From positions 1 through 64,000 of the IMG/VR virus record IMGVR_UViG_3300034198_015460: a DNA stretch of 64,000 nt; one strand, written 5' to 3'. The position numbers were made by a program, and so were the translations under genes. The stretch comes from a virus. Below, one piece after another: positions 23,509-32,367 of the stretch; the first letter of the stretch is position 1; each line of letters starts with the position of its first letter. Below the pieces are notes generated by a model. That model saw only the letters and a list, made by a program, of their open reading frames with translations. It had not been told where the DNA came from and searched no databases.

Positions 23509-24150
23509 TCATTGGGCTGTCTGGTCCTGATTCTTTTTCAGATCTTTTTTTTTATTCTTCTTGCCATCTTCAAGCATCGGCATGGCCAAATCTTCTTCCA
23601 TTTTTTTAGATTTTTCAGGATGCATGCCATAATATGCACCAAGAGCCATGCGTTTACGTTCTTCTTTAGATTTACCAGCAAACTTTGGGTCTTTTGAATG
23701 AATGAAATCAGAAATGACTTCTCCAGCAGATGTTTTTTTGGTTAATACTTCTTGAAGTTTTTTCTTTCCACCAAAAAGCATGCCCTTTTTTCCGGGCTTT
23801 GCTTCTTTGGCGCTACAAACACAAAGAGATTCACCACATGTTTCACACTTCATTTGCTTGGCTTCATAGACATTTTTAGATTGTCTAGGATATTTTGCTA
23901 CTTTTGTGCCGCCCTTATAAGGAAATTCTGTGTTTCCGGCGCGGTCAGCAAATTCTGCTGTTTTATGTATTTTAACAAAATCTTGTTCATCTTTTGACTT
24001 GGGCATGTAATCAACATAGGGATCAGAGCCTGTTGAACCGGGTCTAACAGTTGATTTATTTGAACCTTCTAGTTCCTTTTTATACATAACAAATTTATTG
24101 TCTGTTTGACCGGGTGTGGCTTTTACAATATCCCTTAGAGATTTTGACAT
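23509..24150 (-). CDS. head-region protein in the gp68 slot, with Cys-rich motif
   Basis: A 213-residue, strongly basic protein rich in Lys. It contains a four-Cys cluster MKCETCGESLCVC (zinc-binding candidate, about 100-112) and a TSAGEVISDFIHSKDPKF...AGKSKEERKRMALGAYYG stretch seen in several marine T4-like phage proteins (quoted in parts: GEVISDFIHSKDPKF and KSKEERKRMALGAYYG). It sits between genes 67 and 21 where T4 has 68, a prohead core gene, but I see no clear similarity to T4 gp68. Starts soon after the gene 67 stop. Confidence 0.7.
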   Translation of the reverse strand: MSKSLRDIVKATPGQTDNKFVMYKKELEGSNKSTVRPGSTGSDPYVDYMPKSKDEQDFVKIHKTAEFADRAGNTEFPYKGGTKVAKYPRQSKNVYEAKQMKCETCGESLCVCSAKEAKPGKKGMLFGGKKKLQEVLTKKTSAGEVISDFIHSKDPKFAGKSKEERKRMALGAYYGMHPEKSKKMEEDLAMPMLEDGKKNKKKDLKKNQDQTAQ

Positions 24151-24154
24151 TTGT

Positions 24155-24331
24155 TTATTCCTCTGATGAATCTTCTAGACCATTAAACATCGATTTTGCG
24201 ATTTCAATTTTTTTATTTTCAACTGCTGAAGATAATCTATCAATAATCAAATCGTTGAAAATATGAGAAAAATCGCTTGGTTTTTGTTCTAATGTTGCGG
24301 AAATTAATCCTTCAATATCATATTTATCCAT
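24155..24331 (-). CDS. 67: prohead core protein gp67
   Basis: A 58-residue gene. ATG at 24331 follows AGAGG about 7 nt upstream, just after the portal gene. The product IEGLISATLEQKPSDFSHIF, then LIIDRLSSAVENKKIEIAKSM with an acidic end EDSSEE, mirrors T4 gp67 (MEGLIEAIKS..., IDLIKEEKIAIARNF, acidic tail). Order 20-67-(68)-21-22-23 is that of T4. It is shorter than T4 gp67 (80), with a reduced acidic tail. Small core component of the prohead scaffold. Confidence 0.75.
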   Translation of the reverse strand: MDKYDIEGLISATLEQKPSDFSHIFNDLIIDRLSSAVENKKIEIAKSMFNGLEDSSEE

Positions 24332-24340
24332 TTTTACCTC

Positions 24341-26158
24341 TTATTGTGTCATGCCTAATTGAGCCGCCAAATCTCTATTTTTTGCTAGAATTTGCACTGC
24401 TGCTTTATATTTTGATTGATCTTGAATTGAACGACCAGCTGGAGTTGTGCCTTTCAGCTTGTCAACAATCATTTTTGCGTTTCTAATTTCTTGCATTTTT
24501 TGTTGCATTTGTGGATCTTGTGTTGCTCCAACATTAGGATCAATAGGAGCGCCGCCTTGTTGCTGTGGCTGTGCATTTTGCTGCGCCATTTGTTGATTTT
24601 GTTGGACCATAGATTGAGTCTGCAATTCCATTTGCAAATTTTGATCTATTGCTGGATTAATCCATCTAGGATCATCAGAACTCTTTTCTTTTTGAATTTG
24701 AGAATCCATGGTCTTCATATCATCGTCAGTTTGACGAAGGATATTTCTTCTGACCCATTCGTGTGAATAATATTTACCAGTAAAGTTTTGATAAGAACCT
24801 GCCAAAGAAAGTCTATTGTTATATATTTCGGCATTTTTCAGTTCTGTGAAATAATTATCTCTAGCATAATCAAACTTTATATCTTGTCTGATTTGTTCCC
24901 AATCTTCTAATGTCATAATTCCTTTTAGAACAAGCTGTTTTTCTAACATTTTAATGAAAAGATCGGAAAATTTTGTTCTAAGACGAATAATGAAACGAGC
25001 AAATTTTAGTTCGTCTCTAGTAATTTCTGTTGCTCTACCAATAGAAAATACTGCATCACTATTTAAACGACTAACAGGAACATTTAGTGTTTGAAGAAAT
25101 TTCTTTTGAAAATATAAAACGTCGTCCATTTGACCAAGAGTTTGACCACCAGGTAGTGTTGTTACTTCTGTACCACGACCACCTTCTCTTCTTGGAAGCC
25201 AATAATCTTCCAACATAGTCATAAATTTACGATCGTCTCTGATCTCACCACTTTGTGCATCATAGATTAAACGGTTTTTGTGTTTGACCATAATATCACG
25301 AACGTATTGTTCAGCTTTCATTTTTGGGAGATTACCAACATCAATATACCAAATTCTACGTTCTGGCGCTCTTGCTAAACGATAGATAACCAATGAGTCT
25401 TCAAGAGTTCTTAATTGATTTAGTGCTTTAATTGCTTTGTGAAGATAAGAAAGAACCATAGTTCCTTGATTATCTGTCAATCCAGAAGTAACGTGGACAA
25501 TAGAATCTTTTGCAATTTTCAATCCAGCAGTTGTTGGCCCAGTAACTTTATTACCGTAATTAAATCCTTTATCATTAAAAATAAAATATTCATTTACAGT
25601 TTTAGTAGTAACTGCATCCATGGGATTTCCGTGTTGAATACGTTTCCTAGTTATTTCTCTTACTTTACGAATTTTTCTAGGATCAATATATCTAACGTCT
25701 TTAATGCCTTCTTTGGGAGAATTTTCATCTATAACTGCATGATAATAAAGTCTTCCGTCTACATACCAACGTCTATAGATATCGTAAGCGTGTCTTTTAA
25801 AATCTAATAATTGTAAACAAGTTTGAAATTCTGTTTTAATTGCGTTCTTTATATTTTCCGAAACTTTTAAATCTTCTAAATTTATGTTAATTACATCTTC
25901 TTCATCAATAGAAATTGATTCGTTTACTATTTCTTCAACAGCAGAATCACATTCTGGATGAAGAGACATTTCTCTATATTTTGTGACTAATTCTGCTTCA
26001 GTTCTTACAGTGCCGTCTAAATCAACATATGTTCCAAAGGAACCACCAGCAGCAATAACAACTGCGCCATCATCAGTTTCCTTTTGAGAAAAAGAAGGAA
26101 GCTGTGATGTATCTTCTTTAGATTTTCTTTTAAACTCAAAACCAAAAAGTTCTGCCAT
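24341..26158 (-). CDS. 20: portal vertex protein gp20
   Basis: A 605-residue portal protein (T4 gp20 524). Family segments: MSLHPECDSAVEEIVNES near the N-terminus, YRRWYVDGRLYYH, then RAPERRIWYIDVGNLPK and the wing/stem part LPGGQTLGQMDDVLYF with LNVPVSRL. The C-terminus carries a Gln-rich, low-complexity region (QQNQQMAQQNAQPQQQ) and an extra ~70 residues. The dodecameric ring starts head assembly and passes DNA. Confidence 0.96.
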   Translation of the reverse strand: MAELFGFEFKRKSKEDTSQLPSFSQKETDDGAVVIAAGGSFGTYVDLDGTVRTEAELVTKYREMSLHPECDSAVEEIVNESISIDEEDVININLEDLKVSENIKNAIKTEFQTCLQLLDFKRHAYDIYRRWYVDGRLYYHAVIDENSPKEGIKDVRYIDPRKIRKVREITRKRIQHGNPMDAVTTKTVNEYFIFNDKGFNYGNKVTGPTTAGLKIAKDSIVHVTSGLTDNQGTMVLSYLHKAIKALNQLRTLEDSLVIYRLARAPERRIWYIDVGNLPKMKAEQYVRDIMVKHKNRLIYDAQSGEIRDDRKFMTMLEDYWLPRREGGRGTEVTTLPGGQTLGQMDDVLYFQKKFLQTLNVPVSRLNSDAVFSIGRATEITRDELKFARFIIRLRTKFSDLFIKMLEKQLVLKGIMTLEDWEQIRQDIKFDYARDNYFTELKNAEIYNNRLSLAGSYQNFTGKYYSHEWVRRNILRQTDDDMKTMDSQIQKEKSSDDPRWINPAIDQNLQMELQTQSMVQQNQQMAQQNAQPQQQGGAPIDPNVGATQDPQMQQKMQEIRNAKMIVDKLKGTTPAGRSIQDQSKYKAAVQILAKNRDLAAQLGMTQ

Positions 26159-26168
26159 TTAGATCTCC

Positions 26169-26193
26169 AAAATTGGGGAGAAAATCTCCCCAA
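26169..26193 (-). terminator. intrinsic terminator between genes 19 and 20
   Basis: Minus-strand stem TTGGGGAG/CTCCCCAA (8 bp, extendable to 9) with a short T-rich loop, followed by TTTT. It lies in the gap after gene 19. The U-run is short, so read-through into gene 20 is likely. Confidence 0.65.
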
Positions 26194-26210
26194 ATTCATC
26201 AAATATTATA

Positions 26211-26822
26211 TTAAGGACCTTGTGGGCCATCGATAAGTGCTGCTGCGCCATAAACATTAGTACCACCAGCTAGTTTATCTGAAGTTTCTACTGTTGGAAT
26301 CCAGTAATCATATGAGAAATTGACAGGGAACATTTCAATAGAATTTTGAGAACCCCAGTCTAAAGCAATTGCACCAACTTCTGTTGGGAAAGCCCCAACA
26401 ATTTGATATGCTCTTAAGATAGATCCATCTTTTGAATATTGGATTACATCTAGATCTGTTTTATATTGTTCTGCTGAGATGTTTGGATCACGAACGTTTG
26501 AGACTAGACGATTTAAAGCATTTGACCAAGATTCAAACATTGATCTGACAGAAAAATCTTCGTCGTTCATAACGCTTACGTTCCAATCAGCAAATGTTCT
26601 ATCGCCAGCAAGCTTTATTTGTCTTCCAAAATAAGGCACGGCAAAGTTTCCAACTGAAGAAGCTGGTAAAGCTGCTGATTGGCAAACAAAACTGAATTTA
26701 CTGACTGATGTTGTTGAGATACCAATATTCTGTGGAACAGATAGAACAACATTAAATAGTGATGGTCTAGCGCCACCATAAACAAGAGCGTTTTGTTTAA
26801 AACTATTAATATTAAAAGGCAT
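26211..26822 (-). CDS. 19: tail tube protein gp19
   Basis: A 203-residue tube subunit (T4 gp19 163). Typical elements are the beta-strand FVCQSAALPASSVGNFAVPYFGR near residues 45-67 (quoted in part: LPASSVGNFAVPYFGR), KLAGDRTFADWNVSVMND, and the late FPTEVGAIALDWGS. About 40 residues longer than T4, with a glycine- and alanine-rich C-terminal tail. It follows sheath gene 18 as in T4, with an inverted repeat between. Confidence 0.93.
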   Translation of the reverse strand: MPFNINSFKQNALVYGGARPSLFNVVLSVPQNIGISTTSVSKFSFVCQSAALPASSVGNFAVPYFGRQIKLAGDRTFADWNVSVMNDEDFSVRSMFESWSNALNRLVSNVRDPNISAEQYKTDLDVIQYSKDGSILRAYQIVGAFPTEVGAIALDWGSQNSIEMFPVNFSYDYWIPTVETSDKLAGGTNVYGAAALIDGPQGP

Positions 26823-26861
26823 TTTTTACTCCTATGAGTTTTATATTATTTAGTGTTCTTT

Positions 26862-26900
26862 TCAAACTCTCTCTTTGATATTATCTCGGAGAGAGTTTGA
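26862..26900. repeat. 12-bp inverted repeat between genes 18 and 19
   Basis: Perfect TCAAACTCTCTC (26862-26873) and its complement GAGAGAGTTTGA (26889-26900), 15-nt loop. No U-run follows on either strand, so it is not a standard terminator. It is more likely an mRNA processing or 3'-stabilising hairpin for sheath message. Confidence 0.7.
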
Positions 26901-26913
26901 CAGAGTAAATAAA

Positions 26914-29184
26914 TTAGAATTTACCTACAACCTCACTAAATTGTACCCCAGTTCCAACAGCTACGAAGTTCAACTGAATGAAATTGATGCTTCTTGCTGG
27001 TTTAATGTATATATCGCCAACAAATTGATTTGTATCGATGATTTGTGCAGTATTATTGGTATCATCACACACAACCAAGAAATCAGTAATACCACGACGC
27101 CCTTGAATTTGACGAAGATAAGGTGTTACTAGATTTTTAAATTGTGCTCTTGTGAACGCATCATTGAACTCAAACAGAGAGTATTTTGCAGCAGTGGAAA
27201 TTGCTTTTTCAAGAACAATGAATAGACGACGAACATTAATTCTATCGAATGCAGATGGTTTTGCTTGTAGAGTTTTATCGCCATAAAGAATAGTGCCTTG
27301 ACCTGGGAAGGACACAACAGGATTTACACCATTTTTATATAGAATATCTCTATCTGCTTGTGTTGGATTAAAGGCAAGTTTAACAAGATTTTTAATCTGG
27401 CCACGATTGAAACCAGCGGGAGACCACCATGCATCGTTTGTATTATCTGTTCTTACACAAAGACCAGCAACGTCGCCATTCATTGGAATCCAGCGGTATA
27501 GATCATTGTAGCGGTCGTATTGATATTTGTAACCACTGTCCATCACAGCATAAGAAGAACTGTGAAGAACATTTCTCCAAGCTACTGTATTTGTTGCTTG
27601 TGTACCAAAAGCGTTTAGAGTCAAGCTTTTTTCAGGAGAAATTAGAGCAATACAATCTTTTCTTTTTTCACAAATATTATCAATGATGTAATTAGCAAGT
27701 TGATATCCTGTAACAGTTACACCACCAGAGCTTGTTGATCCACCAAGCGGTTTACCTTGAAGAACAAGAGAAATATCAACTTGTTCAGCAGAAGCAAAAA
27801 GATCATATGCAGCAGCAATAACAGAGAACGCGCTTGTATTTGATTCATTATAACCATCGGCGCCTAGTGAGAAAGTAATATTTTTTGGCGCTGTTGCAGT
27901 AGAAGATGCCAAAGAAGCAGCAGTTTTATTAACTGAAATTGTGGTTGGATCGTTTGTCCACCACATATATGGTGAATTGTCATTGATAACATTTTTATAA
28001 TAGTTTGTCGAACCATCAAGATTTTGAGAATCTGTTGCCGCAGATAAACCTTTGTAAACTTCAAGAACAGTTCCTGGCGTACCAGTGAATTTACCGCCAT
28101 TATCAACTACAACAATGTGCAATTCATCGTTTGCTGATGTATTACCGTTGTTTAATTGATATGATGATTGGCCAGGAGCAACATCGACTACATTGAAGAA
28201 TTCCCAATTTCTTTGAATAGTATTTGATGAGAATGCAGTATGGAGTCTATATGTCTCAGTTAAAGAAAAAGTCAATAGAGTATTGCTGTTATAGCTATTA
28301 TTAACAGAAATAGCAGCAATTTTTAAATATTGATTACCAATAGAAGAATTACCTGCCAAAATTTGATCACCAACAGAGAAACTAGCTGCTGCGGTTGTAG
28401 CAGAAGCATTAGAGAGACCAGAATATTCTGCTGTGGCTGTGTTGCTTCCAATTGTAAAATTGATATTTGGAGTTATAGAAACGTTTGATTGAAAAGATGA
28501 TGAAGTTTCACACATGGAAACTCTTAGAGAATTACCAATTTCACCTGGATATTTGGCTGCAAAAATAACATCGGTATCAAAATTACCATCTTTTGAAGTA
28601 TAATCATCTTGATTTTTTATAATTTGATTTACAAGATTTCCCACAAATGCACCAGAAGGAAATGCAAGAGCATTATATGCAGTTTGTGGATTAGCTAGAT
28701 ACAATGTAGCAGTATTACCAGCAACAGCATTTGAGCTTAATTGAATCGCTGTTGTATTAGTAATTGCTGTAATTGTAAGTGTGTTGGCTGGAGCAAAAAC
28801 TGATGTGTTAGAAGATTGATATACATACATACCTGCTGTAAGCCCAGATGTATTTCCTGAAGTCAAAACAACTACGTTGCTGGAAGTATTTCCAGTTAAT
28901 GCAACTGATGGTGTTGATCCACCAGTATTTGCAGCTCTGGACACATATAAGCGATTACCATAATTCAAAAAGTTTGCGGCAGTAAAAAATGTTTCTGGGT
29001 TTAAATTTGTTGGTTTTCCAAATTGGCTGACCAATTTATTTTCACTATCAACTAAAACTCTTTCACCAACAGGTCCCCAGCGGAAAATTCCTGCAAAAGC
29101 GCCATCTGATGAGGCTACTGCTGGTACAACTGTTGTTAAATCTACTTCTGTGACATTTACGCCTGGACTTAATTGAAAAGCCAT
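26914..29184 (-). CDS. 18: tail sheath protein gp18
   Basis: About 756 residues from the ATG at 29184 (GGGAG about 8 nt upstream), starting MAFQLSPGVNVTEVDLTTVV. T4 gp18 is 659. Conserved FRWGPVGERVLVDSENKL near the N-terminus, LFEFNDAFTRAQFKNLVTPYLRQIQGRRGI and the C-terminal SINFIQLNFVAVGTG belong to the contractile sheath fold (cited partially: YLRQIQGRRGITDF). The middle has an enlarged Asn/Thr/Ser-rich surface domain. Contracts to drive the tube. Confidence 0.95.
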   Translation of the reverse strand: MAFQLSPGVNVTEVDLTTVVPAVASSDGAFAGIFRWGPVGERVLVDSENKLVSQFGKPTNLNPETFFTAANFLNYGNRLYVSRAANTGGSTPSVALTGNTSSNVVVLTSGNTSGLTAGMYVYQSSNTSVFAPANTLTITAITNTTAIQLSSNAVAGNTATLYLANPQTAYNALAFPSGAFVGNLVNQIIKNQDDYTSKDGNFDTDVIFAAKYPGEIGNSLRVSMCETSSSFQSNVSITPNINFTIGSNTATAEYSGLSNASATTAAASFSVGDQILAGNSSIGNQYLKIAAISVNNSYNSNTLLTFSLTETYRLHTAFSSNTIQRNWEFFNVVDVAPGQSSYQLNNGNTSANDELHIVVVDNGGKFTGTPGTVLEVYKGLSAATDSQNLDGSTNYYKNVINDNSPYMWWTNDPTTISVNKTAASLASSTATAPKNITFSLGADGYNESNTSAFSVIAAAYDLFASAEQVDISLVLQGKPLGGSTSSGGVTVTGYQLANYIIDNICEKRKDCIALISPEKSLTLNAFGTQATNTVAWRNVLHSSSYAVMDSGYKYQYDRYNDLYRWIPMNGDVAGLCVRTDNTNDAWWSPAGFNRGQIKNLVKLAFNPTQADRDILYKNGVNPVVSFPGQGTILYGDKTLQAKPSAFDRINVRRLFIVLEKAISTAAKYSLFEFNDAFTRAQFKNLVTPYLRQIQGRRGITDFLVVCDDTNNTAQIIDTNQFVGDIYIKPARSINFIQLNFVAVGTGVQFSEVVGKF

Positions 29185-29229
29185 TTTTAATCTCCCTAAA
29201 AATGAAAACAAATTATTTTTTGATATTTA

Positions 29230-30411
29230 TTAAAAGGACTCTCTTACGGAAAACATCCAATTATCAGGCACAAATTTTTCATATTCATCGTCAAAATCTT
29301 CCCTTCCATCAAAAACAAATCCAAATGGAGCGAGATCTTGCTCTATATCTTCTTCAGTCTTGTCTCTCAGAGACATCAAAGTATTAATGTTTGTATAATC
29401 TTTAAAGTATTGTTGGTCTGAAAGCCAAGCAAACAAAACCAAACACATCACTAGGTCATCGTGTTTTTGTGGTTCCGCTTCGTATGAATTTCCTTTTTTA
29501 GAAAACGTTGAAAATTCGTTAATTGTATTAAAATCGTTAATAACTAATTGATTTTGTTCAATTAATAATTTAAGAATAGAACAACCAATTGTTTTGACAA
29601 CCTTAGTTGTTCTAATACCTTTATCAATTTGTGTCGAGCTTACTCCAAAACCACTAGTAATTCTTTTACCACTTCTGCCGGCATTTTCAGTAAAGAGCAC
29701 ATTTTCATAGCCAAAATCGTAGTGAAGGCTATGAGATACTTGTTCGCCTATGTCGTTTACCTCAACTAGAACAGAAGCATTGTTGTAGCTTTTGGCGGTT
29801 CTATGAATAATACTTGCATAATCAATTGGTGATACTGAGTTATTACGGAATACACATACCTGCTGATATGGCATAGAAGTAACATCTAAAAGCTGAAAAG
29901 CCGAATAATCAAGTCCTTTACCTCTTGATACGTCACAAACCATCATGTATACTCTGTCTTTGACGGGTGGAAAATATTGAATCATGCCATCTTTTTCCAT
30001 AATAGGATTTTGATGGACCATTTCTTTCAATTTCCAGCCAGCAATAAGAGTACCAGAACTACCAAGAAATTCACAATTGTGGTTAACAATATCATTACCA
30101 TAATAACAATATTCTTTTTTGACTTCCAGAGGATCGTAAAAAAATTGTTTTTCGTTGACAAATTCAAAACTTAAAATTTCACGATTGCCTTGTTTGGTAA
30201 CAATGAAATCAGATGAATTGATTTCAGCCGCTGTTTTGAATCCGTTTATTGTTAATAATAAATGCTCGGGTGTACAAATTATTTCTTTGAAATCTTCGAG
30301 TATAATACGAACATTTTCTTGTCTTTTAATCTTTCGTATGCCATCAAAATCACTCCATCCGTGAGGAGTTAAGATTTCATATTGACTATTTTTTCGAACA
30401 GTGATTTCCAT
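29230..30411 (-). CDS. 17: split terminase large subunit: C-intein + nuclease half (gp17-C)
   Basis: 393 residues. The first 112 are the C-terminal part of a split intein. It has block-B-type ICTPEHLLL (TxxH) and ends GNDIVNHN before Cys+1 (30073-30075). The remaining 281 residues are the terminase nuclease half, starting CEFLGSSGTLI, with acidic sites in MMVCDVSRGKG, LVEVNDIG and KHDDLVMCL. Protein trans-splicing with gp17-N should restore ...EQEYN-CEFLGSSG..., the expected continuous sequence. The start ATG lies inside the 3' end of the endonuclease gene and has only a weak ribosome site. Confidence 0.92.
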   Translation of the reverse strand: MEITVRKNSQYEILTPHGWSDFDGIRKIKRQENVRIILEDFKEIICTPEHLLLTINGFKTAAEINSSDFIVTKQGNREILSFEFVNEKQFFYDPLEVKKEYCYYGNDIVNHNCEFLGSSGTLIAGWKLKEMVHQNPIMEKDGMIQYFPPVKDRVYMMVCDVSRGKGLDYSAFQLLDVTSMPYQQVCVFRNNSVSPIDYASIIHRTAKSYNNASVLVEVNDIGEQVSHSLHYDFGYENVLFTENAGRSGKRITSGFGVSSTQIDKGIRTTKVVKTIGCSILKLLIEQNQLVINDFNTINEFSTFSKKGNSYEAEPQKHDDLVMCLVLFAWLSDQQYFKDYTNINTLMSLRDKTEEDIEQDLAPFGFVFDGREDFDDEYEKFVPDNWMFSVRESF

Positions 30412-31022
30412 ACTATGTTATTGCCCTTGATTATTTTTTTTAAATTTGGTATAGACATATTAAATTTTTCTGCATATTGTATACAGAAAGCCGAATCATA
30501 ATCTATAGTTTTCCCGTTTTTTCTTTTGAAATCTAAATTTAAAATTGGTTTGGAAACATACAAATTTAATATATTTTCTATACACTGTTCGTTAAATTTT
30601 TTACTATGAACCTTTCCTTTTCTTTTTTGTGACCACATGATTTTTGTTTCTTGGCTATGATGTTTATTTAACATGGGGGGAATATAATTTTCTTTTTTAG
30701 AATAGTGATTTAATCTCATTTTTTGCTTAGATTCGTCCGAAAATTTAAATCCATGTGTTGTGAATTTTTCCGTATAATTGTTGCCAGAACCATCGGGTGT
30801 TTCGTTCAATCCGTTGTTGTAAGTATCATACAGTGATATAAAAAATTTTTCAGCACAACTGATCATTTCGTGATCTTCGGAATAAAATAGAACTTCGTAT
30901 GAAAAATTATAGTCAAGAAACCTTTTAGTTTTTTTATGACTAGACATTCTGTTTTTTATATTTTTGGCTTTACCAATATATTTTTTTCCGTCTTCTCTGG
31001 TTATACAGTAAACACAATACAT
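30369..31022 (-). CDS. GIY-YIG endonuclease in the gene 17 break
   Basis: 217 residues. The N-terminal MYCVYCITREDGKKYIGKAKN is a clear GIY-YIG domain, with Arg in NIKNRMSSHKK and Glu in CAEKFFISLYD. NUMOD3-like repeats (FKFSDESKQKMRLNH, HHSQETKIMWSQKRKG) and a C-terminal helix-turn-helix-like DNA-binding tail follow. It sits between the two gene 17 halves, overlaps the start of the second by 43 nt and has its own late promoter. It probably spreads the fractured allele by cutting intact gene 17. Confidence 0.9.
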   Translation of the reverse strand: MYCVYCITREDGKKYIGKAKNIKNRMSSHKKTKRFLDYNFSYEVLFYSEDHEMISCAEKFFISLYDTYNNGLNETPDGSGNNYTEKFTTHGFKFSDESKQKMRLNHYSKKENYIPPMLNKHHSQETKIMWSQKRKGKVHSKKFNEQCIENILNLYVSKPILNLDFKRKNGKTIDYDSAFCIQYAEKFNMSIPNLKKIIKGNNIVWKSLFEKIVNMKS

Positions 31023-31046
31023 TTTATTTTCCTAGAAATTTACATT

Positions 31047-31054
31047 TATTTATA
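31047..31054 (-). promoter_or_regulatory. T4-type late promoter of inserted endonuclease
   Basis: TATAAATA about 25 nt upstream of the endonuclease ATG, in the short gap after gp17-N. It would also drive gp17-C, giving the second terminase half late expression. Confidence 0.7.
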
Positions 31055-31058
31055 TATT

Positions 31059-31970
31059 CTAGAAATTCTCATTATTCATAAGATCATATGCTTCTTCTAT
31101 GGATAAATTCAATATTTCACCCGTATTTTTGTTTCTTAGGGTTATTTTTGCATTTCCATAAACACAATTATATTCCTGTTCAAACTTCTCAAGGTCAAAA
31201 TTCATTGCAGCAAGAGTGTTCTGTTTCCAGTTATCATCTCTGCCAGGAACATCTTGCCATCTAACCATAATATTGTTATATCCATTTCTATTTTCTTTGG
31301 AATTTACCCAAATACTATAGAAGTGGTTTAGACCATTAGGAGTTGATACAAGAATAATTTTAGTTTCCGAACCAGAAGAAATGGTAGGATACACTGATGT
31401 GAAAAAATCGTCCCAGTTTTCAATAAATGCAGCTTCGTCAATGAATAGAAGGTTAACAGAGAAACCACGAATGTTATTTGAAGAAGTCGCCGTAGCAATA
31501 ACACGAGATTGGTTTTCTAGAACGAATGAACCTTTGTTCCATTCAACAACACCTTGCTGAAGCCATTTTGGAAGATGCTGGTATGCTAACTGAATACGAC
31601 TTAGAATTTCTCTAGCGGTGTCTCCTTTATTGGCCAAAAGAGCCACTGTTTTTTCTGGATGAAATATGATATACCATAAAATAAAAGCACAAGTTGTTGT
31701 TGATTTGCCTGCCTGACGAGCAGTTGTGATAATATTAAATCTACCATTAGCAAAAGCTCGTAACATATCTTTTTGATATGGATATAGTTCGAAATTAACT
31801 AGACCTTTATCAATATTGATGATTTTCATATAAGTTTCAGTAAAATAAATTACATCCTGCGAACACTTAATATATTCTTGAACAAGATCAGGGGTCCAAT
31901 CTATAGATTGATTGGCTCTTTTTAGATTTATATTACCGTTATAACCACCAAGATTATTGAATTGATCCAT
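31059..31970 (-). CDS. 17: split terminase large subunit: ATPase half + N-intein (gp17-N)
   Basis: About 303 residues from the ATG at 31970. The ATPase half has FNIITTARQAGKSTTT (Walker A), LLFIDEAAFI (Walker B) and LVSTPNGLNHF (coupling motif). It runs to EFEQEYN, where a 35-residue N-intein begins with Cys1 (31164-31166): CVYGNAKITL, then GEILNLSIEEA. It ends at a stop after NNENF. Such a short N-intein is the atypical split known from AceL-TerL-type terminase inteins. Motor ATPase for DNA packaging once spliced. Confidence 0.93.
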   Translation of the reverse strand: MDQFNNLGGYNGNINLKRANQSIDWTPDLVQEYIKCSQDVIYFTETYMKIINIDKGLVNFELYPYQKDMLRAFANGRFNIITTARQAGKSTTTCAFILWYIIFHPEKTVALLANKGDTAREILSRIQLAYQHLPKWLQQGVVEWNKGSFVLENQSRVIATATSSNNIRGFSVNLLFIDEAAFIENWDDFFTSVYPTISSGSETKIILVSTPNGLNHFYSIWVNSKENRNGYNNIMVRWQDVPGRDDNWKQNTLAAMNFDLEKFEQEYNCVYGNAKITLRNKNTGEILNLSIEEAYDLMNNENF

Positions 31971-32367
31971 CACCTTCTCTAATATTCTTTATCATTTTTT
32001 GCAATTCTGCTGTAGAACCAACAAAAAGATTGTTGTTGATAGTTCTTGCGCCATTTATTGGTTGATCAATAGCCTTAATTTCTCTGACCTTACTTTGTAA
32101 ATCCATCAAATCTCTATTGGCCTGGAGCATAGTTTCCATCAATTTTGACAATACTTCGTATGCTCTCGGATGTTGAGAACTATCGGCAATCAACGCTAAT
32201 TTATCCATAGCATCTTTGCCATTTTCAATTAAATCATGAATATTGGCTCGTGCCTGTTCAAAATCTTTTTTTGCACTATCGTCCAAAGCGGTTTCAATAA
32301 TACCATTGACTGTTTTAGTGATATTACTTAATTCTGGAAGATTTGGTTCGTCTTCTTCTTCATTCAT
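31954..32367 (-). CDS. 16: terminase small subunit gp16
   Basis: A 137-residue, acidic and helical protein (T4 gp16 164), located between 15 and 17 as in T4. The central helical part (NGKDAMDKLALIADSSQHPR, then EVLSKLMETMLQANRDLMDL) matches the gp16 oligomerisation region and the tail FVGSTAELQKMI the end of the family. Ring-forming DNA recognition subunit of the packaging motor. The start overlaps gene 15 (TAATG) and its end overlaps gp17-N. Confidence 0.9.
   Translation of the reverse strand: MNEEEDEPNLPELSNITKTVNGIIETALDDSAKKDFEQARANIHDLIENGKDAMDKLALIADSSQHPRAYEVLSKLMETMLQANRDLMDLQSKVREIKAIDQPINGARTINNNLFVGSTAELQKMIKNIREGDGSIQ

Noticed and set aside
29230-31970. Gene 17 as a pseudogene broken by stop codons or a frameshift
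   Set aside because: The break falls exactly at intein residues (Cys1, TxxH, His-Asn, Cys+1) and both halves keep all terminase motifs, which supports a working split intein.
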